A stretch of DNA of 6,439 nt from Thermoprotei archaeon. Lineage in GTDB: Archaea > Thermoproteota > Thermoprotei > Thermofilales > B20-G17. Of the stretch, positions 1-4,804 are shown one piece after another. Positions within the stretch are counted from its first letter, which is position 1. The number at the start of each line of letters is the position of its first letter. Under the pieces are notes generated by a model, which saw only the letters and a list, made by a program, of their open reading frames with translations, had not been told where the DNA came from and did not search any database. The translations under genes were made by a program, and so were the position numbers. The DNA is taken from contig QMRW01000073.1 in the NCBI GenBank assembly GCA_003650785.1, positions 1-6,439 on the forward strand, read 5' to 3'.

Positions 1-24
1 AGTATATTAGAAATTTTATTGTAT

Positions 25-29
25 AAAAA
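25..29 (-). terminator. Possible oligo-T transcription stop downstream of the HAD gene
   Basis: Read on the minus strand this is a run of five T in a very AT-rich stretch (positions 1-60), about 175 bases past the stop codon of the HAD phosphatase gene. Archaeal RNA polymerase can stop at short T runs without a hairpin, so this is a reasonable 3' end for that transcript. The distance from the gene is long and short T runs are common in AT-rich DNA, so the call is weak. Confidence 0.2.
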
Positions 30-75
30 TTAACTATTTTAATTCTGAAAACTATTATTACAGAAATGCCTCGAT

Positions 76-107
76 ATGTACTCTGTCACTCCGAGTACAT
101 TGTACTC
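76..107. repeat. Cluster of GTACTC/GAGTAC inverted repeats
   Basis: Three copies of one hexamer lie within 32 bases. ATGTACTC (76-83) and GAGTACAT (93-100) are perfect 8-base reverse complements around a 9-base spacer and could form an RNA hairpin on either strand. GAGTACA (93-99) and TGTACTC (101-107) form a second perfect palindrome with one central base. The middle copy is shared, so the two pairings exclude each other. The cluster lies about 100 bases past the 3' end of the HAD gene. It could be an RNA 3'-end structure or a dimer-binding operator for a gene outside the window; the sequence does not decide which. Confidence 0.5.
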
Positions 108-201
108 CTCTTGATTCACTTTCTTACTCGATCGGTAAGTACCCTTTATGCGATCCTAGGAAAGTCTCGAGGATTATCCCTTAAAGTAGAATACCTTCTT
201 T

Positions 202-864
202 TCACAAGGGAGAGCTGAGAAGGATCTTAGATAACTCATAAAAGTCATGTATCCTAAACTTCTTCAATACTTGAGGGTTATCTCCCAGGAGATATGCCTT
301 AATACCGATTTTACGAGGTATTTTTAGATCATAGAATGGATCATCTCCTACATGTAAGACTTCCGAAGGTAAAACTCCCATATTCTGACACACAAGCTTA
401 AAGAAGATATCGCTCTTTCTAGGTATACAGAAGTTTGACACACAGGAGTACACTCTAGAGAATACATGTCTACACTTGCCCATGCTATCAAGTACTAGCT
501 GAATAAATTCGGTACTAGCATTAGATACTATAATTAATTCGTATTCTTCAGCAATTCTAGGTAATATTTCAAGTGCTCCGGGTTTGAACCTAATAAGGGG
601 TTTTATAGATTCTAGTACGTCTCCTATATCTACTCTTAGATCGAATCTTCTTAGCCAGTATGAGGGCAAGTACCATCTGATATCGTCTTCCCCTATCTTC
701 TCGTATTCAGATAAGACTGTGGCTTTAGCATTATTGAAGTTCACTCCATGTCTTTGAGCATAGAGTAGTGGTACTAGCTCAAGCCAAAAGTAGTCCACAT
801 AGTCTCTGTGAACTAGAGTACCATCTACATCGAATGATACTACCTTCACTTCTCTTTGAGACAT
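202..864 (-). CDS. HAD-superfamily hydrolase (phosphatase)
   Basis: This 220-residue protein is a haloacid-dehalogenase-fold phosphohydrolase, probably a cytoplasmic phosphatase acting on a small phosphorylated metabolite. All four catalytic motifs are visible. Motif I is FDVDGTLV near residues 11-18, with nucleophile D12 and acid/base D14. Motif II is IIVSNAS near 111-117, with S114. Motif III is the lysine of PRKSD (K150). Motif IV is HVGDDPFYD near 171-179, with magnesium-binding D174/D175. Residues of about 20-90 between motifs I and II form a helical C1-type cap, as in phosphoglycolate phosphatase and related enzymes; the substrate cannot be read from the sequence. There is no signal peptide or membrane segment. 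The ATG at 864 is supported by a TATA box about 35 bases upstream, which predicts a leader of roughly ten bases or fewer. The gene is divergent from the marC-type operon and appears to be transcribed alone. Confidence 0.9.
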   Translation of the reverse strand: MSQREVKVVSFDVDGTLVHRDYVDYFWLELVPLLYAQRHGVNFNNAKATVLSEYEKIGEDDIRWYLPSYWLRRFDLRVDIGDVLESIKPLIRFKPGALEILPRIAEEYELIIVSNASTEFIQLVLDSMGKCRHVFSRVYSCVSNFCIPRKSDIFFKLVCQNMGVLPSEVLHVGDDPFYDLKIPRKIGIKAYLLGDNPQVLKKFRIHDFYELSKILLSSPL

Positions 865-893
865 ACTCTAACACAGCAATTTTTGTCTTCATA

Positions 894-906
894 CCTTATA
901 TATCTC
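894..906 (-). promoter_or_regulatory. TATA box for the HAD gene
   Basis: On the minus strand the sequence reads AGATATATAAGG, a good archaeal box A, preceded by an A-rich stretch that could serve as the TFB recognition element. Its centre is about 35 bases upstream of the ATG at 864, placing the transcription start near 870-875 and giving a very short leader. No Shine-Dalgarno motif precedes the ATG, which fits a short-leader transcript. Confidence 0.55.
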
Positions 907-1031
907 TATTTGTTTTTACAGAAGTGTTTATATGACCTTATTTCAGCTCTTCTGGGAACTTAGTCTTTATAGAGATTAGATTTTGTACTTGAAATGCCTA
1001 ATAATGGTCATCAATGAGGTCTCTTGGTAAT

Positions 1032-1041
1032 ACTATAAGTT
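1032..1041 (+). promoter_or_regulatory. TATA box for the marC-type/DUF84 operon
   Basis: ACTATAAGTT, followed by more AT-rich sequence, lies about 40 bases upstream of the GTG start at 1077. Normal archaeal spacing would put the transcript start near 1062, leaving a 15-base leader that still includes the GGTGAT ribosome site at 1068-1073. Other AT-rich stretches lie nearby, so this is a prediction. Confidence 0.45.
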
Positions 1042-1067
1042 AATTACCGTCCTATCACTCTAATCCT

Positions 1068-1073
1068 GGTGAT
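1068..1073 (+). promoter_or_regulatory. Ribosome binding site that fixes the GTG start of the MarC-family gene
   Basis: GGTGAT matches the complement of the archaeal 16S rRNA 3' tail (AUCACC) and lies three bases before GTG at 1077. It supports this GTG start, which also places the first membrane segment and the DPIGAAP motif at the distance from the N-terminus usual for MarC proteins. Confidence 0.6.
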
Positions 1074-1076
1074 AAC

Positions 1077-1667
1077 GTGTATGAGTATTTAGTTGAACTG
1101 TTCGAATTAACTATCAGATTATATGCTGTCATGGATCCTATAGGTGCTGCTCCAATATTCATATCATTAACATCGAGAAGACGTACAGAAGAACGACTGA
1201 AGATACTGAGACTAGCTACTGGTGTTGTAATGTTTGTAGTTTCAGTGCTATCTATAACTGGCAGTACTATCCTGAATATCTTAGGTATAAGTACTCCCTC
1301 GATTAAAATGGGAGGTGGAGTGCTGCTAATGGTATTGGCGGTAGATGAGTTGAGGGGGATTCTGAGAGCTAGAATACCTCTTGAAGAAGAGTTAGCAGTA
1401 GTTCCACTAGCCATACCCCTTCTAGTAGGACCAGGCACTATAACCATGATATTAATGCTAACGTCTGTGAGACCATGGTATCTAGTACTCATAGCAACGC
1501 TTATCGCATCTATCCTTTCCTATGTCACCCTATCCTTCTCAGAATTACTACTCAAAGTGCTGGGGAGAAGTGTAACGTCGGCATTAAGTAAATTTATGAC
1601 AATAATATTAGCTGCATTTGCATCCGAGATGATATTCTCAGCACTAAGAGATTGGGGGATTGTATGA
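1077..1667 (+). CDS. MarC-family integral membrane protein
   Basis: This 196-residue membrane protein belongs to the MarC (UPF0056) family, whose transport substrate is not established; the old link to multiple antibiotic resistance in bacteria is not supported for the family as a whole. Visible hallmarks are DPIGAAPIFISLT at about residues 20-32, GGGVLLMVLAVDEL at about 79-92, and PLAIPLLVGPGTITM at about 110-124. Hydrophobic stretches near 8-30, 46-70, 78-90, 106-128, 135-158 and 172-190 fit the family's six membrane segments, and the length is normal. The start is GTG with a GGTGAT site just upstream. The stop codon overlaps the ATG of the downstream DUF84 gene (ATGA at 1664-1667), so the two are probably translationally coupled. 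An open frame on the opposite strand at 1055-1492 is a shadow of this gene. Confidence 0.9.
   Translation: MYEYLVELFELTIRLYAVMDPIGAAPIFISLTSRRRTEERLKILRLATGVVMFVVSVLSITGSTILNILGISTPSIKMGGGVLLMVLAVDELRGILRARIPLEEELAVVPLAIPLLVGPGTITMILMLTSVRPWYLVLIATLIASILSYVTLSFSELLLKVLGRSVTSALSKFMTIILAAFASEMIFSALRDWGIV
1654..1660 (+). promoter_or_regulatory. Ribosome binding site that selects the ATG of the DUF84 gene
   Basis: GGGGGAT ends three bases before ATG 1664. It is G-rich and resembles a Shine-Dalgarno core. It lies inside the end of the MarC-family gene and favours ATG 1664 over the in-frame TTG at 1652, which has no such site. Confidence 0.45.
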
Positions 1668-2257
1668 AAATAGCTATAGGTACTAGAAATCCCATCAAGA
1701 TTAAAGGAGTTGAACTTGCCTTTAAGAGAGCTAAAATAGCACCCATAGAGATAATATCAATTCCCGTAAAGACTAGCGTGGGTCCTCAGCCTATAGGTTT
1801 GAAAAGAACCATTCTGGGAGCACTAGAAAGAGCTTGTAAATCTTTATCGAGAGTAATAGATGCAGAGTATGGTATTGGATTAGAAGCAGGCCTAGTGGAG
1901 CTCCCCGGAACTATTACTGGATTTGTAGACCAACAGATAGCTGCTATAGTAGATGGAGATAGTAGAGTAAGTCTGGGCTTAAGTGCTGCTTTCGAGTTTC
2001 CCCCTATAGCCGTTGAAAGAGTATTGAAGAAAGAGGTTGAGGAGCTGGAGACTGTGATGGTAGAAATAAGTGGTATTAGGGATATAGGGGAAAGTATAGG
2101 TGCAATAGGCTATCTTACGGATAATTGCATAACTAGGCTTGACCTATGTTTTCAAGCTGTTCTAACAGCACTTATACCTAGGATTAAACCTCATCTCTAT
2201 CCAAGACTTCCAAAAGTGGATGAAGTTAAAGTTAAGATATTAGAGTTCTCAATATAG
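1664..2257 (+). CDS. DUF84-family inosine/xanthosine triphosphatase
   Basis: This 197-residue protein belongs to the DUF84/YjjX family, which hydrolyses non-canonical purine triphosphates (ITP, XTP) to monophosphates and keeps them out of nucleic acids. Family motifs run in order: the nucleotide-binding IAIGTRNPIKIKGVELAF at residues 3-20, QPIGLKRTILGA at 42-53, YGIGLEAGL at 69-77, a VDGDSRVSLGLSAAFEFP block at 96-113, and ESIGAIGYLTD at 143-153. E74 and the acidic residues around it fit the metal-binding region of the ITPase-like fold. An upstream in-frame TTG (1652) would add four residues, but ATG 1664 starts exactly where family proteins start (MKIAIGT) and overlaps the preceding stop codon. 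It forms an operon with the MarC-family gene. Its last 26 bases overlap the 3' end of the convergent flavoprotein gene. The protein is cytoplasmic and nothing essential is missing. Confidence 0.88.
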   Translation: MKIAIGTRNPIKIKGVELAFKRAKIAPIEIISIPVKTSVGPQPIGLKRTILGALERACKSLSRVIDAEYGIGLEAGLVELPGTITGFVDQQIAAIVDGDSRVSLGLSAAFEFPPIAVERVLKKEVEELETVMVEISGIRDIGESIGAIGYLTDNCITRLDLCFQAVLTALIPRIKPHLYPRLPKVDEVKVKILEFSI

Positions 2258-3398
2258 CAAGTATTATTAGTGGATTTTTAACTAAACCTCTTACTAACCT
2301 ATACTGTTCGTCTATATCTCCATACCTGACTAGTATATCCTCAAGACCATACTCTTTGAAATTGAACATGAGGTTTTCAAGTGCATTATCGTTTAATTTA
2401 TTCAATATTTTTCTAATTATGAGCATGAATCTTAAATCTCTCCCAAATTCTCTTCTCCAAAGCTCGTCGTAAACGCAGATTGCAGTATCTCTGCTTAGGC
2501 TCCTCAATATAACTCTAGAGGCTATGCTTGCACCCTTAACACCGTAGATAATCCCTCCACCAGTAGTAGGTTTAACGTGTCCGGCGGCATCGCCTACGAG
2601 TACAAATCTCTTTCCACAGGTCTTCTTCAGTGGACCATGCGTAATTACAAATCCTACTGAGCGCCTAATAATTCTAGCTCTATTTAATCTGCCTTTTAAT
2701 GCAGGATGTAGTCTAGTCATGAGGTTAAATCTGTAAACCACATTACGTGCAGATGCTAACCCTATACGAGCTAAATCTTCAGATATGGGTATAAGCCATC
2801 CAAAGAAACCATTTGACCACTTCCTTCCGAGATACACCTCTACGATCTTATCGTCTATATCATGCACTCCTTTAAACTCCATCTGCACTGCTGGTAAAAT
2901 CCCTCTACTAGGAGTACTTACTCCTAATTTCTTAGCAATACTACGTCTCGCTCCTTCAGCATCTACTAGTATTCTAGCACTATGCTTCCTATCGCTGCAT
3001 ATAATTTCAACGTAATTGTGGTGTACTGAAACGTCGATAGCCTTATGACCTAGGAGAACTTCAGCCCCCTCACTTAGTGCTCTTTCATAGATCTTCTTAT
3101 CGAAGTTCTCTCTATCTAATACACATGCTTGTGTATCACTTCTCACAATTTCCAAAACTGTCCTGCACGAGGGTGAGAAAATCTTGGCACCGCGTACTTT
3201 ATTAAGAACCACATCCTCCCAGTAAAGATCAAACTCTTTCAGAGATCTATATCCTACTAATCCAGCACAGTGTACTGGTACGCCTATCTCCTTATGTTCT
3301 TCAAGTACAACTACCCTATAACCAGCCTCAGCTACCTTATGGGCAGTGTATAGACCTGTGGGTCCTGCACCTATCACTATGACGTCAATATGATCCAT
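2232..3398 (-). CDS. Geranylgeranyl reductase family FAD-dependent oxidoreductase
   Basis: This 388-residue flavoprotein belongs to the geranylgeranyl reductase (GGR) family. In archaea, members hydrogenate the double bonds of geranylgeranyl chains in membrane lipids or quinone tails; several paralogues often coexist, so the exact substrate is not certain. The Rossmann motif GAGPTG is at residues 10-15, followed by the ribose-binding acid in VVVLEEH (29-35). A CAGLVG segment at 44-49 matches the conserved cysteine region of archaeal GGRs. LVDAEGARRSIAKKLG at 145-160 corresponds to the family's DG-type FAD motif. GFFGWLIP (197-204) matches the aromatic substrate-pocket block, and FVLVGDAAGHVKPTTGGGI (265-283) is the second FAD-binding motif with D270. 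The length is at the short end of the family's usual range. ATG 3398 starts just ahead of the FAD motif, as expected. It may be co-transcribed with the MJ1316/DUF504 gene 140 bases upstream or use its own weak promoter. The coding end overlaps the DUF84 gene by 26 bases. Confidence 0.88.
   Translation of the reverse strand: MDHIDVIVIGAGPTGLYTAHKVAEAGYRVVVLEEHKEIGVPVHCAGLVGYRSLKEFDLYWEDVVLNKVRGAKIFSPSCRTVLEIVRSDTQACVLDRENFDKKIYERALSEGAEVLLGHKAIDVSVHHNYVEIICSDRKHSARILVDAEGARRSIAKKLGVSTPSRGILPAVQMEFKGVHDIDDKIVEVYLGRKWSNGFFGWLIPISEDLARIGLASARNVVYRFNLMTRLHPALKGRLNRARIIRRSVGFVITHGPLKKTCGKRFVLVGDAAGHVKPTTGGGIIYGVKGASIASRVILRSLSRDTAICVYDELWRREFGRDLRFMLIIRKILNKLNDNALENLMFNFKEYGLEDILVRYGDIDEQYRLVRGLVKNPLIILAILRTLIS
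2275..2279 (+). terminator. Oligo-T stop for the marC-type/DUF84 transcript
   Basis: Five T in a row (GGATTTTTAAC) lie 17 bases after the DUF84 stop codon, without a clear hairpin, as is common for archaeal termination. The run is inside the 3' coding part of the convergent flavoprotein gene, where it reads as Lys-Asn on the other strand, so it could also be there by chance. Confidence 0.3.
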
Positions 3399-3424
3399 TC
3401 TACTCTTCTAGGGAGTTGATGCTA

Positions 3425-3434
3425 ATTTAATTTT
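3425..3434 (-). promoter_or_regulatory. Possible TATA box for the geranylgeranyl-reductase-family gene
   Basis: On the minus strand AAAATTAAAT is centred about 32 bases upstream of the ATG at 3398, the spacing expected for a short-leader archaeal transcript. The match to the TTTATA consensus is only fair, and the gene may instead be read from the upstream MJ1316/DUF504 promoter. Confidence 0.25.
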
Positions 3435-3538
3435 AGATAGAGTTTCAGGTAATTAGAGAGGTCTTTGAACGTTCAGTAGGTTTTCGTCTAGCGAGTCGCT
3501 GAAGTATGAATATGTAGCGAAGTAGTGAGGATAGAATT

Positions 3539-3799
3539 CTAGGCACGTGGATTATAATACTCCACTTCTCCTGATTTCCTATTGTACACTAATATAACTC
3601 TGTGCATGGGTACGTGTTTTAATCCATCTTTAGTGAGGAAGACTACAAAATCTTTAGTAACCTTTACTATAGAGTTTCCCTTCAGGCTCTCTTTATCTCC
3701 CTCGAATCCTCTAGATCTGAAGGTTATCACGTAGTCTTCTGGATTTATGTTTCTATCCCAAAGGAGTCTATTTAGCAGATTACGTAGCGGATTTGACAT
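3539..3799 (-). CDS. MJ1316/DUF504 (UPF0248) family small protein, putative RNA-end recognition
   Basis: This 86-residue protein matches the archaeal UPF0248/DUF504 family, now described as the MJ1316 domain and proposed from comparative genomics to recognise RNA 2',3'-cyclic phosphate ends. That role is a prediction for the family. Visible features are the N-terminal LLNRLLWDRNINPEDY at about residues 8-23, the conserved SRG at 29-31, a basic beta-strand core with KGNSIVKV at 40-47, and VPMHRVILVYNRKSGEV at about 63-79 with the conserved H66-R67. The length is normal for stand-alone members. The ATG at 3799 is preceded by GAGGGGA (3801-3807, minus strand) as ribosome site, and an AT-rich TATA-like stretch lies about 31 bases upstream. 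It lies upstream of the GGR-family gene on the same strand with a 140-base gap, so an operon is possible but not certain. It is cytoplasmic, with no membrane segment. Confidence 0.85.
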   Translation of the reverse strand: MSNPLRNLLNRLLWDRNINPEDYVITFRSRGFEGDKESLKGNSIVKVTKDFVVFLTKDGLKHVPMHRVILVYNRKSGEVEYYNPRA

Positions 3800-3863
3800 G
3801 TCCCCTCATCATTATACTATCTTTCAATAATTTAGGAGTAACTATTAGATCTAGAGGAGTCAG

Positions 3864-4198
3864 CTACCTAGTGTCTGTATCATCTAATCTTACAATACTT
3901 ATATCCCTGAAGAAGCACTAAGATAGTGCTGCAAGTGAAGCTATATTCCACATATATGCCTTTGCTTCGACTCTTTCATCTATGTTTAGAATATTGAGGA
4001 ATAGTCTCTTAAAGGTACCACGTCTGAGATTGTAGCCTGCGTGTATGTTGGGAGACAACTTTCTAAATGTCTCTTAGCTACATGAATGCTGTAAATCACT
4101 TAAATTTGTCCTCTTTCTTCATTAAATTCAATCCTTTTTCCTCTAAGTATCTTTGTAATATAGCTTGACTTTCAAGGATCCAATCCTTCGGTACTCAT
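3864..4198 (-). pseudogene. Decayed protein gene, family not recognised
   Basis: No intact gene covers this stretch, yet the minus strand reads like broken coding sequence. An ATG at 4198 starts MSTEG and soon meets a stop. In the next frame, 4194-4096 reads without interruption and includes the coding-like DWILESQAILQRYLEEKGL, then stops at TGA. A piece in the ATG's frame (from GTG 4099) contains YSIHVAKRHLESC. The third frame, 4073-3864, contains FKRLFLNILNIDERVEAKAY and MWNIASLAALS, meets an in-frame TAG at 3918-3920, and continues for 17 codons to a second TAG at 3864. Joined, this would be a protein of about 110 residues, helical and charged, with no recognisable motif. At least two frameshifts and one stop are needed. 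It may be a recent pseudogene or a mis-assembled live gene. Chance is possible because each piece is short. Confidence 0.35.
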
Positions 4199-4219
4199 AC
4201 TGACCACACTATAGTTAAG

Positions 4220-4231
4220 TTGATATTTCAG
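4220..4231. promoter_or_regulatory. Near-symmetric TATA-like element between divergent starts
   Basis: TTGATATTTCAG reads as TGATATTTCA on the plus strand and TGAAATATCA on the minus strand. Its centre is about 25 bases before the ATG of the flavin reductase gene (4250, plus) and about 27 bases before the ATG of the decayed gene (4198, minus). Both distances fit leaderless archaeal transcripts, and neither ATG has a strong Shine-Dalgarno site. It could be a shared divergent promoter. The match to the box A consensus is modest, so this is inference from spacing. Confidence 0.3.
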
Positions 4232-4249
4232 ATAGATGTTCTATCTCAC

Positions 4250-4804
4250 ATGCAGAGGAGAACTCCTCTTAAATACTTCTACATGGCGTTACATCCACGC
4301 GTAGTCGTACTAGTTGTTGCTATAGATAAAGAGGGTAAACCTAATGTAATGCCAGCTAGTTGGACTAGTCCTGTATGTGAAGAACCACCTCATATAGTAC
4401 TAGCTATGTGGAGGGAGAATTACACATGGGAATTAATAAAGGAGAGTAGAGAGTTTACACTAAATACTCCTACAGCCGATCTAGTAGATATAGTCTGGAA
4501 AGCTGGTACTACTAGTGGCAGAGAAGTGGATAAAAGTAAACTTCTGAATTTGACTTTTAGTAGATCCAAAAGTATCAAGACTCCCATAATAGAGGAGTGT
4601 ATAGCGCACTTAGAGTGTAAAGTTGTGGAGGAAATAGACGTTGGAGAATCCACTCTATTTATAGCTGAAGTAGTTGAAGCTTATGGAAACGAAGAGTATA
4701 TGGTGAGAGGAAGATGGGATCTTAGAAAAGTAGAGGTACTAGAACACTTAGGAGGAAGAGTTTTTACGGTATCAACTAGGGTGATATATCCGAGGAAGAA
4801 GTAG
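4250..4804 (+). CDS. Flavin reductase-like (FMN-binding split barrel) protein
   Basis: This 184-residue protein belongs to the flavin reductase/flavoredoxin family, FMN-binding split-barrel dimers that pass electrons from NAD(P)H or a protein donor; the partner cannot be read here. The typical order is present: PRVVVLVVAIDKEGKPNVMP at residues 16-35, SWTSPVCEEPPHIVLAM at 38-54 (the FMN-binding loop), YTWELIKESREFTLNTP at 58-74, AGTTSGREVDKSK at 85-97, HLECKV at 120-125 and HLGGRVFTV at 166-174. No signal peptide or membrane segment is seen. ATG 4250 is preferred: family proteins start close to this point, a TATA-like element lies about 25 bases upstream, and there is no ribosome site, which fits a leaderless mRNA. 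An in-frame TTG at 4220 would add ten residues but lacks any signal. The stop TAG is followed immediately by the ATG of the M28 peptidase gene, so the two form an operon. Confidence 0.87.
   Translation: MQRRTPLKYFYMALHPRVVVLVVAIDKEGKPNVMPASWTSPVCEEPPHIVLAMWRENYTWELIKESREFTLNTPTADLVDIVWKAGTTSGREVDKSKLLNLTFSRSKSIKTPIIEECIAHLECKVVEEIDVGESTLFIAEVVEAYGNEEYMVRGRWDLRKVEVLEHLGGRVFTVSTRVIYPRKK

Noticed and set aside
39..119. Possible 26-codon minus-strand ORF from GTG 119, overlapping the inverted repeats
   Set aside because: The peptide looks plausible, but there is no Shine-Dalgarno site or nearby TATA box, it is very short, and the repeat structure gives a simpler reading of the region.
950..1015. 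TTGATGA followed about 60 bases later by CTGA on the minus strand (possible C/D box sRNA)
   Set aside because: Box C has T instead of the required purine and no internal D'/C' motif is present; the stretch is better explained as divergent promoter DNA.
1055..1492. Open frame on the minus strand, 145 codons
   Set aside because: It lies antisense to the MarC-family gene, is rich in Ser/Thr/Ile/Pro as expected from a reverse-strand shadow, and matches no family.
2785..3015. Open frame on the plus strand, 76 codons
   Set aside because: It is antisense to the GGR-family gene, whose FAD and substrate motifs are clear, and has low-complexity shadow composition.
3489..3500. Small GC-rich hairpin AGCG-AGT-CGCT as an intrinsic terminator
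   Set aside because: The stem is only four base pairs and no T run follows on either strand.
3806..3813. ATGATGA on the minus strand, matching the box C of C/D guide RNAs
   Set aside because: No matching CTGA box D or internal D'/C' pair lies within the usual 50-70 bases; the motif is part of the leader of the MJ1316/DUF504 gene.
4051..4074. Hairpin GAGAC/GTCTC with a long loop
   Set aside because: It has five to seven base pairs with a 10-base loop inside the decayed gene, and is likely chance.
4420..4653. Open frame on the minus strand, 77 codons
   Set aside because: It is antisense to the flavin reductase-like gene and shows only shadow composition.
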